A program made the position numbers and the translations under genes. Under the pieces are notes generated by a model. That model did no database searches. It had not been told where the DNA came from and was given only the letters and a program-made list of their open reading frames with translations. DNA of 64,000 bases from Mermis nigrescens (Eukaryota; Nematoda; Enoplea; Mermithida; Mermithidae). This document shows positions 39,524 through 51,500 of the stretch, one piece after another. The stretch's first letter is position 1. Every line of letters begins with the position of its first letter. The stretch is taken from NCBI GenBank assembly GCA_036768485.1, contig JAVLUZ010000154.1:31641286-31705285 (forward strand). The letters run 5' to 3'.

Positions 39524-42500
39524 TATATGATAATAATAATGATATAATATTAACATATGATTCCAGTGCCACTAAAAAAGATGCTCTTCATAGTTCACAC
39601 TTGCTGTTGCCTCCGCATCAGATACAATTCCTGTTTTGCTTATCTTTAGAAAGCTGGAAAATTGAGCTTAAAATTATAAGAATATGAAACATTTTTGGCT
39701 CTGCACCAGATATAATTCCTGTTTTGCTTATCATCTGAAAGCTACAAAATGGAGTCTAAGCATAAAAGTATAAAACGATTTAGGCGCTTTGCGTCGGATT
39801 CTTATAATATAGTACCTTTTTTTACATGGTTTATCATCAAAAAGGCTGCAAAATTGAGTTTGAAAGAGTGCAAAAATGACAAAAACTTTTGTCGAATCAC
39901 TTAATTTTTAAATGTTTTATTTAAAATTGTAGAAGTTGATCCAGAAATGCAAAGTATAAGCGTCAACAAATGCCCCATCAGGTATGTTGCGTTTCTTAGG
40001 TTTCAAACATTCTCTGAATCCTCACTTTTTTATTTTGCTTAAAAAGTTGTGTGTGTACTCGGTACAGACTAGAACAAGCACTCTATCATATCAACCCGAT
40101 CGGGTCCAGCTTTTCCGGACCCGGGTCCGACCCCACTTTCCTGAAATTTCGGACCCGGACCTGGACCCGATGTTACCCGAAATTTTTAAGCCGGAGTCGG
40201 ACCCGAGTTTCTGAAAAAAGTGGACCGGCTCATCCCTATTATATTTTTTATCCAAAAATCGCTTAGGTCGAGATTGGTTCGAAAAAATTATTACAAGCCG
40301 AAATCATCATCTTCAGTAGGGATGGGTGATATGTACTTCACGCAAAGTTGGAAATGTTCTAACTTCCCCTATTTTCAGGCTGAAACGTAGTTTTTTGTCC
40401 ATTTTTATGTGCCTTTTACTACTTTTGGCCAACAATTGAAGGTCATTTACCCGTTCCCCCCACCTAAAAACGACCCACTACTCTCCCATCCAAAAATTTT
40501 GACAATGTTAATGTATTATGTATGTTATCGTAATTGAAAATATCGAGTAGTTGGCAAAATATAGGTGCAGCTGCAGCGTATCATCCTTGTATTGTGCATT
40601 TTTTACTATGTCTCGCTTATTTTTCATTCGCCTCTGTCTGCATTTTGACTTTTTATAGAGTTTTCAATGGATGAGCCGGGTTCTGCAAGCGATCGATAGT
40701 ATTCATCAAGTTGGAATTTACTGCCTCGCATTGGTCGCGCCTAATCATTTGCCTAAGGTGTGAAGTAGTGATGGTAGCTTTTATCTGGTTAAAGATGCAC
40801 AATAAGCAATGGGTTCCAGTGCCAATATGCGGGCTAATCTGATTTTTCGCCGAAAACTCACAAAACAGATAACAATAAAGAAATTAACATATTTACATTT
40901 TGTATAAACAAAACAAATAACGTAAAATAAATGAAAAATACATATAGATATTTTAATATCGTTCTTTCACGTTTTACGGATTATAAAACCTCAAATGGAT
41001 CTTGAAGTTGGAGAAAGACTGGTTTTAATCATTTTTTATAAATTGTAATTCTATTCTAACTGAACCCATGTATCTTTTTTGCTTATGACGGTAGATCCAT
41101 TTGTCCGAAAAAATTAAATGTGTACCTAAATTACATCATGCACTCATATACTGCTGTGAACACTTTTGTCATTAGTTTGATATTTCTTCAGCATAAGTTA
41201 AGGTGTCAAGTAGAAAAGTACCTATGTACGTATGTATGCATGTACTTGTGTATCATAGTTTTCCAAGGTCGAAAGTTCAGGAGAGGATGAAATCCCTAAA
41301 TTCTAGATTCACTAAATTTAGAGTTCTACCATTTTTTGCGTTAATGTGGAGAACTGCATTTTTTAGTGCTTTTTGTCCAATTCTGGCTAGTTTCGTCACG
41401 TTTGTAAGTAAAAAATATAAGAATTTATTGAAAATTTTGACTTTTCAGGTCGTTTTAACTTCATTCTAGACATTTTATTTATAAACAAAACAGAAATGTA
41501 CCAATAGCCAAAAAATTTCAACATCTTTGCTATTGTCGTACCCAAAAATCGTGCAGAAAATGTTTAATAGCTCAAAATCGTATAACAGTGACTCGAGTCT
41601 TGGGCCCCTAGGTAGGGATAATACCCCCCAACCCCCCTCCCTATGAGAATGTGTGATGTGTTAAAGGCAGAAAATTAGTGAGAAAATGATCGACGGAAAT
41701 GCGGAAATTCGTTTTCAGCCATATAACGAAAGTGAGGCCCGGGAGAGGTTGCCTTTTGTTAATCCAAGTTGTTGATTATTAAATTAAATCATTTTTGTCC
41801 GTTTCTATTTTAGATTTTTTAAATTTTTCAATCATTTTGGGCAACTTTTTCTCATTTTTTTGTCCTTCAGGCTAAATAGGCTTCCAAGAAATATGTTTTC
41901 ACGTCCGCTTCCCTAGAGATTGCTTAGTTTATGTACATAAGTGTCTGTCAAGTGCCCATCTTAACGTATCCGTCTGTAGCTTCGGGCTAAAACCGCCCGG
42001 ATTCTCTAGAAGACGCTAAGCCGACATTTTTGCCAAATTTTTTCTAGACCCTAATGGGTGGAATACACGTTTCGGAGACGAGGCAGACTTTTTTGGACGG
42101 CTCTTTACACCCAATCAATTTGTTAATGTGTCCGCACAGTTGCGTCACGAATCTTCCGAAACCGCGCGAAGTGCAACAGCCGGACGTTGGTCCGGCTGCC
42201 ATGTTTGTCGGAAATATCGTTCAAGGGGCTCGCATAGCCGGGGCTCAGGGACGCGATCTAATTTTGGCCGACGAAGATAAAGTTTGTTTAATGAAAAACA
42301 CATAACACGTTATACTAGATCAAGTGTAAGGACACGGGCTTCAAAATATTCACAATCTGGTGCTTCCTATTATGTAGTTTATGATATTGTGGCACTTCGC
42401 GCCTTGTGATTTAAAATTAATATCTAATGGTCAGTAAAGGTGAAAAATCTCGAAAAATTTTGAAATTTAGGATTTCAAGGGATAGAATATGCCGGAAAAC

Positions 42501-45500
42501 ATAGAAAAACGCACTTCAGGTTTTAGCTACCCAGTCATGTGACGGATCAAGATTTTGATTGGGGTTCCACGGCAGTAATTACTTTCAATTTTTGGCCGAA
42601 AGAAGTCAAAAAAGCGTAAAAATCGCCTTTGTACGAAAATGGGTTGCGACCAATTTTGGTTGGGGAGATCCTTTATCCCTCGGTTACATGTATGTTGCTA
42701 CCCTAAAATAGTTCATGAGATATTGTTGAGCAAGTTTTCTGGGGTTTACCTCATATAAAGCAAATCCTGACTACGTGTCTGTGGACGTATTTCTTATTTA
42801 CGGGGTTTATAACAAGCGAGCGGTATATTATCTGCATTAGCTTGTCGGTAGTGTCGCTAATTACTAATATTTTGTGTTTTTCAGCTCATTTACTTGTCTG
42901 ACATCCTTCGCAGCCGAGCCTTTCAGACCCCGGACAATGTATTGTATACGCTGATAAATTCTAAAGTACATATGCCGATGATCGCGTGCTTAAAATTTAA
43001 TTTCTTCTGTATATTTTAACATTTGCCCATAAAGAATTTTTGTATTGCCAGGCAATAAATATTTATTTTTTGTTATCTTATTTCCTGTTTAATTACATAT
43101 GTAGCTTCAGAAAATTCTTTATTTTGTATTATTCTGTGATCGATCCTTAATGCGGAGATTTACATATGCATATCTACGTTATATATAGTGTATATAGTGT
43201 AAACGTCTAAGGTTTCTATTCCTGCATGTAGCATTTTAAATCTAAACTTCAAATTTGATCCAAGCTTTAATTCTAGTGGTTTGTCGGTTTCTACCCTTAA
43301 TTTTTAATTCTTATTTTACAGCTGATCATTATCTTATGTTTTTTGTTACTTACTTAATTATGAAAACCATGAGCACCTGACGTCGATTGATCATCTTTAT
43401 ATATTTTCTCCGCCAGAAGTGAAAACGATTGTTAAATCTCCATTTAATTAAAGAAAATCTGATTTTCGCGAGATCCTGCATTTCAAGAATCGGTTTCAGG
43501 ATGAAATTTCGCCAATTTTCAAATTAAACGATGTACATTTATTTTTTCACGCTTAACACTAACTTCTGTTGCTCAAATACTCCTGCGGTTTAGTCTCCTT
43601 TATCTTATTTTGTATTGCGAAATTCAAATAAACGAAACATTGTAACCATAGATTGTTCAGCTTTCCAGAATTTAACCGAAAAAGGCGTCCTTACTTATAC
43701 AAACCACATCTTATTTTAATATTAATTCATGCTACCGATAGTAGGTGCCGAAAACTTATTCGTCAGATACTGTATTCCTGGAAATTCCCCCTTTTTGGAT
43801 CATTCTTTCCTTGAGTTCTTTTGAGTGTACGAATGAGGCGTTTTGCGCGTAATGCACTGAATGTGATTATTTATTTATCAGGGCACCGATACTATGGCGA
43901 TCACTGCGCTTAATTTGCATAGAAGAGCGGAGAAAATTGCCTCCCTGCTATTAGATCGAGGTCACTTGAACGCTGGCGATCATGTGGCCTTGGTTTTTGC
44001 CCCAGGCATAGATTTGATTTGTTCGTTCTATGCTTGTTTATACGCAGGTGAATATACGTTTTAGTAGAACATAAGGGAGCTGTGTAATTGAAAAATGTGT
44101 AAAGAAATGAAAAAATAATGAAATAATAAAATCTTCTATTTTCAAATTTCGGCGGTTATAATTCTCCATTTCCGTTTTTACACAAATTGTGGTGTCTTGT
44201 CGTTTTTTTATTAATTTGTATTGTGATTCAATTCGACGGTATTTTAAATCTATCATTGAATATTCATACGCACGTGAAACACAATAATTTCACTTTATAT
44301 TTCCTCTTGATAAACGTTAGAAATGGACAAAAATCGCTTGTTTTTGTGAAAATAAAATAAAATAAATGCACAGTTTGGGAATTCTGAGGGAGTGATATTT
44401 TAAAGTGCCTTTTTTGGACTCCAAAAATGGTGTATACGCGTCAAAGAAAACATCGTTTTAAGCATTTCTAACCACGTTATACATATCTCACTAGCACACC
44501 TGGGCAAAGCCCCATATCGGCCCATCACCAGGACGGGCCGAACCAAAAGATTGAACGGGGCGAAGGGGTAACTTGGACGGGGCTATGTTTTGTACAGGGA
44601 GAAAATTTTCGGAGATAATTAAAGGAAATGCTAGATACAGTATACATATGATCAGTTTGCAAAACATGCACAGGAACCATCTTATTACACTGTTCGACAC
44701 CTTATTCACGGATTGACCCACCTTTTTTCAGTGACTGACCCACTGATTAAGCTGAACGACCCACTTTTTTAGGGACGGACCCACCTTTTTCAGGCATGGA
44801 CCCACCTTTTTCAGGCACGGACCCACCTTTTTCAGAAATTGTCCCAACTTTTTCAGGCACGGACCCACCTTTTTCAAGGACAGACCCACCTTTTTCTGGA
44901 GCTTAATAGTTAGAGAAGTATATGTGTCAGTTAAAGTCACCCATGCAACCCTTTTGTACAAGTTTGTGCTGCATGTGTATTGAATTTGTCTTCTTTTCAA
45001 CTCATTTTGCTACTTTCTTAAGATAAGCAGTGCTGAAGAAATTCTCGAAAGTTATCAAAATCAGAATTAAAAATATGATTAAATCAACATGATTTTGCTA
45101 ACCTAAAGATTCCATGAAAATTCCATTAACCCATGAACTATGCGTTATCTTCGAAATTCGAAAATAGCTATTGCATTCGCATGTGCGTATTCTATAACAT
45201 ACGCATCGATATATTGACAGGGTGGCACTTCACCCGGGAAGCCGGGAAACCTGGGAAAAGCTCGAGGATTTTTTCGGCACCCGGGACAAAACCGGGATTT
45301 TCGTCAAGAAATTTAGTTTAAACTCAGGCCAAAAATATTGAATTAATAGTACAATGTTATATTTTTTATCGCTTTTAGTATCATGCTAGTTTACGTGCTT
45401 TTATCTTTTATCATGTAGCATTTATTTCCGTTTTTCATCTCGCCCATTGTCACATCGTTGATTGATATTTGTGTATTCTCTTTGTTTGATATATCTAGTA

Positions 45501-48500
45501 GCTATTTGTACCACTGTTTTTTTGTACGAAAACTTAGCGATTTTTTTGTACAATAAAAAATCGGCCAAAAAGTGCCTATACTTTGCGTAAAAAGTTGCAC
45601 AAAGATCGCTCCAAAAAATCTTTGTACGAGCCTCAAAATCTTTGTCTCGTACAAAAAACGGTGATTTATACTATTGTTCGTTAAGACGTTTGTGCAACAG
45701 TGTTTTTTGTACTCGGCAAAGATTTTTCCTGATGTACAAAGACTTTTCAGGACCGTCTTTGTACATGTACAAAGATTTTTGGGAAGACTAAAATTGAAAA
45801 AAAGGTCTGAAATTCGAAAAATTTTTGGCGCTCAGCGCCGAAATGGGTAATACATATCTTTATAATGGCAGTGATTGCATTTTAAGAGGAAAAATTTCAA
45901 ATTTTATGGCGCGTCGTGCCGTTTTAAAGACGATTCTTAGTGATTTTTGCCCTTAGAGACCCAGAAATTAGGTAATCAAAAGTCGAACAACTCTGTTTTT
46001 ACCACACTAAAAGTCGCTACTCTACTAGTACCCAAAAATTTCTGTGCACAAAATGTTCAACGATTTTTGGGAAGATAAAACCTGTAAAAAGGTGTAAAAT
46101 TCCCAAAAATTTTCGGCGCTTTGCGCCGAAATGAGTAATTGTTTGTCCTATACAGGGGCGGATTTAAGAGGGGCAAGGGGGGCGCCTCCCTCCCCATTGG
46201 TCAAAAATATTTGGCGAGATAAAGAATGGATAAGCAATTTGCAATGATTTTTGGCCGTCAGTAACCACAACTTCTCAAAGTTTTTCGACGCTGCGCGCCG
46301 GATGATACCTATTAATGACATTTATTCACTTTCTTGGCGACATGGAAGCACGTTTTTTTGTATTCGGCAAAGATTTTACCCGGTGTACAAAGATTTTCGG
46401 GAAGACAAAAACTGCAAAAAAGGTCTGAAATTCGCGAAAGTCTTCGGCGCTTCGCGCCGAAATGAGTAATTGTGTGTCATCATGTATCTTTATTATAGCA
46501 GATATCACATTTCGAAATAAAAAATCTCAAATTTTTCGGCGCTTCGCGCCGTTTTAGGACGATACTTAATGATTTTTGCTTTTCATAAAACCAGGAATTA
46601 GCCAAAATATACTACCAAAGGTCGAACAACTCTGACTTTACCACATAAAAGTCGCTACCGTACTATATCATAGTATCTAAAAATTTGTATGTACAAAATG
46701 TACAAATACTTAGGGACCATCTCTGTATATGTACAAAAGGATCTTGTACAAAAACACTGCCTGGAAGCCATTTTCTCTTCATGTAGGCTTCAAAACAATT
46801 TTCAACGGCTATTTTTGCATAGTTTTCTTCTATTTTCAATTGAAAATTTCGATGTTTCGCTCAAATGCTATAAATACAGGAAATTAAGCAGTAAATCATG
46901 CTTCTAGACGTTTATCCGCCTTAATTTCACAAATTTTTCGGCACTTCGCGCCAGATTTTTGCTAAAATCAAAGAATTTTAATGATTTTTTTGCACAAAAT
47001 CGTCAAAAATTTTAAAATTTTTAGAAAAAATATTGCGTCAAAGTGATTTTATGTAAAATTATACAATGTAAAACGCTGGAAAAACGTCATTTTGCGCGTT
47101 AAGGGCGAATTTTTGGACCTATTTTTGACAGTTTTTGGAAAAGTTTGAATAGCGCTACCCCCTTAGGAAAATCCTAGATCCGCCACTGGTCCTTTATATC
47201 TTTAAAATGGCAGAATTTGCATTTACAATGGAAAAATGTCAAATTTTTAGGCGCTTCGCGCCGTTTTGGAGACAATTTTTAGTAATTTTTGGCGTGAGAA
47301 ACCCATAAAGTAGCTGAAATACACTAACAAATATCGAAAACCCTGTTTTACCACACCAAAATCGCTACTGTACTATATTATAGGCTGCGAGAACTGCTAT
47401 CGACAACTCGTTAGCATCATTGAAAAATGAAATTATGATTGTTCCAAAACGTTTCGTGAAGTGTTTGCATTTGTTTGATTAAAAGTTGTTTGTGCCTTAT
47501 CCTATAACATGTTCTAATCATGACACTTCAGCGTATATAGTGTGCGTTTAAAGCATGATTTAAAACGGGGAATTGTTCATGAATCTCCCGGGAAACCCGG
47601 GAATTTTATTTTGGGAAGTCAGTGGCCACCCTGCATTGACCTAGTTATTGTTCATTTTATTTGCATAAAATAATTGTACCTTTAAATAGTAGGTCCGTAC
47701 GACAAGCACCAATTACGGAAGCAGTTGCATGGAAAACTTTAACATTAACAAATTTGCTGATGCTCCCCATCAAATCGTGAAGTGCTTATTTAAGAGTTTC
47801 AGCCACCTCGCCTATTCATATTCTAATTTTACAAAATTTTCACATTCATAATTTTAAACACTTTAAGTTTATTTTTATTTTATTAATTTTTTAGATATTT
47901 ATCATTTTTGATATGTTAATATTTTAATGAATTAAGAAGATGGCAGGCAGCGGAACGAACTTTTACAAAAACTTGAATGGCTAGGTACGCATTTTAGTGA
48001 AATTTTGCACCGTAAAAAGCCATAATGGGTCTAGGGACCCACCCACCCTTTTGGCTGGAAGTTGGACGGGGCGATCCGTCAGCCATTGCCCAGGTATGCT
48101 CTCTAGAGCACTAAAAACATTGGGAATTTTGGAAAAAATGAAAAAAATTACACTAAATTGAATAAAATATAAGTCTAAAAGGGAGTAAAATGGCGCGATG
48201 TGCCAAAAATGTGACACTTTTGAGTAATTAGATAGCTAAAAACGCTTAAAAGAGCACCTTTCCTACAAATTTTTTGAAACTTTTGGAAAATCGCGAATTC
48301 TGGGGATGGAGTGAAAATATTTATGGGGGTGAAACTTTTCTTGGGTTGAAACCCAAACATTCATAGTATTGGAATTCTGGGGGGCGAAATTATAAAATGC
48401 TTTTTTTGGTCCAAAAATGGTAAGTGCGCGTCAAAAACATCGTTTTGCGGCGTTTCCGACGATGCTCAAGCTTTCTAGAGCATAAAAACAAAACAATTTT

Positions 48501-51500
48501 CAAAAAAATCCAAAAAAATTGAACAAAATTAAGTCAAAACATGAGTATAATGGCGCGAAGCGCGGAAAATTTGACACTTTTGAGCACATACAAATAGCTA
48601 AAAACGCTTAGAAAAGCACCTTTTCTTCAAATTTTTAGAAAATTCCTGGGAACTTTCGAAAAATCGCAAATTCTGTGGGGGGTGAAAATTTTTCTGGGGG
48701 GTGTGAAGACTCCCCAACCCCCCAGATCATGTATGGTGAATTTTCCTTCTGCCAAACCCGCTACTTAGATCATGTATGCGAATGTCACGTTATTGAGCCT
48801 CATTTACGTGAATAGGCATGATTCCGGTTTGCTTACGACCACCACATGCACAAAACTTGCAAACCACTCTACCTACTGTTCGCATGATTGTCGATGTGAG
48901 CAAGTCTGTCGCCATTTTATCGTCTGCGAATATCATTAAGCTTCTGCGATCTAAAGTAAGCTCTTCTACATGAACAACTTCACTGCATAACTTGTTTTTA
49001 GTTGCCTTACCTGGATTGTGCTACATTTTGTTTTGATGAATGGATGCACTCGTTGCGACTTCATGATCGTATAGTACTTATCATAAATAGCGCTTTAGCG
49101 CGTATCTATAATATACTTGGGTACCTCCAATATATGTCTACCCCTACAGCTACAATGGGACACTTCTGTATTGCACGGTTTTCTTTTTGAAGAAAGATAA
49201 TAAAAAATACGCTGTCGGTGTTTTTTCGCTGTTGTTTTTTAAATAACACCCGGTGTGTAAAGTGCGTGTAATGTTTTACTGTAACGTTATAACATACAGT
49301 TTTTTAAATTTTGGTCGGTCACACGATTTTTCTATCTCAGTTTTGCATTCTGTTTAGTCTGGCGTTTTAAAACGTCGACAATTAAGTGAGATCAAAGGAT
49401 TTTTCAAAATTTTTTAAGTTACCTATTCAAGGAATGGCAGTATAAAGAGTGTAAAGAATCGGGGGAGGGGGGGGCGAAAAAACACCTTTTAGCCTCTTTT
49501 TTGTCTGCCAATAACTCAGGTTACGAGTCCAAAGAAATTTTTCCTATTAGAAATGTACTACGACTCAATGGCTACTTTCTGCTTACCAGTAAGCGTTTTT
49601 ACACTCAATACGGAGTTAGATATAGAAGTTTAAACTTTACACTGGGACAAGTTGGATAAAATAAAAATAATGCACGTTTTAAGGGCTGCACGTCGCAACA
49701 AACTGCGCTTAAAATAACACAATATTGAGTTACTGATGGAGGTGTAAAGTTCCAAATCAGGTGTGTAATATGGGGTGAAAAAACACGTTTTTCCTATTCT
49801 TTTGATTGATCATTATCTCAAATCGGGTGCAAAAAGAAGTTCTTTACACGCAAACGCATTTCGATTTAAAGGCTACAAAATGACCCCAACTGGATTTCTT
49901 TACACTCAATCGAGAGTTAGGTTTAGATTTTGAAAGCTTACAATGTGGTGGAGTGAAAAAACTCTTTTTCCCATTTTTTCTCCGTTAATTTCGCCGTTTA
50001 GAAGTACAAAGGGATAATCTGGATAGAATAAAAATAAAGTACATTTTAAGGAGTACACGTCACAGCAAATTGTGTTTATTTACATTAATATTAAGCTTTT
50101 TCGGGAGGTGTAAAGTCAAAAATTGGGGGTGTAAAAGGTGTTGCTGTCTTGTTTTATTCTGCCAACTTCTCCGGTCATGAGTCCGGACATGATCACAAAT
50201 TTCAAAATGTACCAGGGGTCAAACATGATATGTCAGTTGGGCGTGTTTGTTTTCACTAAATGTTTTGTAAAGTGGTTTACATCTAATATTTATTTGTCTT
50301 AAGACAGTTGTAGAGAGTTTATTTTTTCATGAATATTTATCGTAATATCGGAGTAATATCAGAATTACGAATCCGAGTAAAATCTTTTTTACACTCGCTG
50401 ATTTTGTAGAATTTTTACTGAAAATTAACTTTAGTTCTAGAACGTTGCGGAAGCTTAATTTGTTTGCTAATTGTTCTATGTAACGTCAGATTTAGGGATC
50501 TGGCTGTCAGTTTTCTCTATACCCATTAGTTTTGTAAAGTTTACACAATTCATTTATTGTTGATATGCTAAGTTTACACTACAAGTTAATTTTACTTCTA
50601 GAGCATTGCAAACCGTGAATTATTTTTAGAATATGTTCCGTATGGTGAGAATTACGAATCTGACTGTAAGTTTTCTCTACACCTATTAATTGTGTTAAGT
50701 TTACACTATTGAGTTATTGTAGGACTGCGAAGTTTACACTAAAAATTCATTTTGCTTCCAGAACATTGTAAAACATGAATTTTTTCAAAATGTTCTCGTA
50801 ATGCCAGCTTACAAATCTGACTGTTAAATTTCTCTACATTCAGTAGTTGTCTGAAGTTTACACTGAAATTTATGCTTAGTTTTAGAGTATTGCGAAAGCT
50901 TATTTTTTCAAAATGTTGTATATTACATACATTAGAATTACGAACTTGACTGTTAGTTTTCTTTACACCCAGTAGTTGTGTAAAGTTTACACTGAAAATC
51001 AACTTTAGTTGTAGAGCGTTGTGGAAGCTTAATTTTTTCCAAAATATTCTATGTAATGTCAGACTCACAAATCTGACTGTCAGTTTTCTTTACACTCAGT
51101 AGATATGTAAAGTTTACACTGTTCATTTATTGTTGTTGTACATACAAAGTTTACAATACAAATTTATTTTACTTCAGAGGGTTACAAAACGTAAATCTTT
51201 TTTTAAAATATGTTCTGTAAGGTCAGAATTGCGAATCAGACTGTATGTTTTCTTTACATTCAGTAGTTGTGTAAAGTTTACACAAAAACTTAACTTTAGT
51301 TCCAGAGCGTTGCAAAAGCTTAATTTTTTAAATTGGTCCATGTAAAGTCAGAGTTACGACTATGAGTGTAAATGTTCTTTACATCTTGTAGTTGCGTAAA
51401 GTTTACGCTGAAAAGATTAGATCTATTTAAAGAGGTTGTCTTGTTTAAAAAAATAATGCTGATGTTCATGACAATTTTGTTTTTCGCGTTCTTGGACTGT

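Larger units (their letters stand above)
45698..47385 (+). mobile_element. Family A sequence in M, rearranged and split by B
   Basis: Begins CAGTGTTTTTTGTACTCGG. It runs to the TCTGTGCACAAAATG block near 46055, then jumps to GATTTTTGGGAAGATAAAAC, as in a second, partial copy. It is interrupted by B at 46153 and resumes at 47189 up to TATATTATAG, where it is truncated. Confidence 0.7.
45218..47633. mobile_element. Element M, hAT-like with CCCGGG-rich ends, inside O
   Basis: Left end CAGGGTGGCACTTCACCCGG, right end in reverse CAGGGTGGCCACTGAC, with CCGGGAAACCTGGG and CCCGGGAAACCCGGG near the ends, as in a widespread group of hAT elements. Flanks ATATTGAC and GCATTGAC are a likely duplication. 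No transposase. Confidence 0.8.
44495..48098. mobile_element. Element O, hAT-like, holding further nested elements
   Basis: Inverted ends CACACCTGGGCAAAG and (reverse) CATACCTGGGCAATGG, flanked by CTCACTAG (44487-44494) and CTCTCTAG (48099-48106). Subterminal sequence is rich in GGGCC / GACGGGGC. About 3.6 kb, of which 2.4 kb is the inserted element M. It also has a 21 bp tandem array. Confidence 0.75.
44367..48358 (+). repeat. Family C element split by element O
   Basis: The left part (44367-44494) has ATGCACAGTTTGGGAATTCT, AAAGTGCCTTTTTTGGAC and ACGCGTCAAAG. The right part (48099-48358) resumes with TCTAGAGCACTAAAAAC, GCGCGATGTGCC and the usual 3' half. The reference C reads straight through this point (CTATCTTTCTAGAGCATAAA). 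Confidence 0.7.

Noticed and set aside
39123..39572. 149-codon reverse frame rich in Ile/Tyr/Leu
   Set aside because: It is a translation of the (AAT)n microsatellite plus flanking AT-rich DNA.
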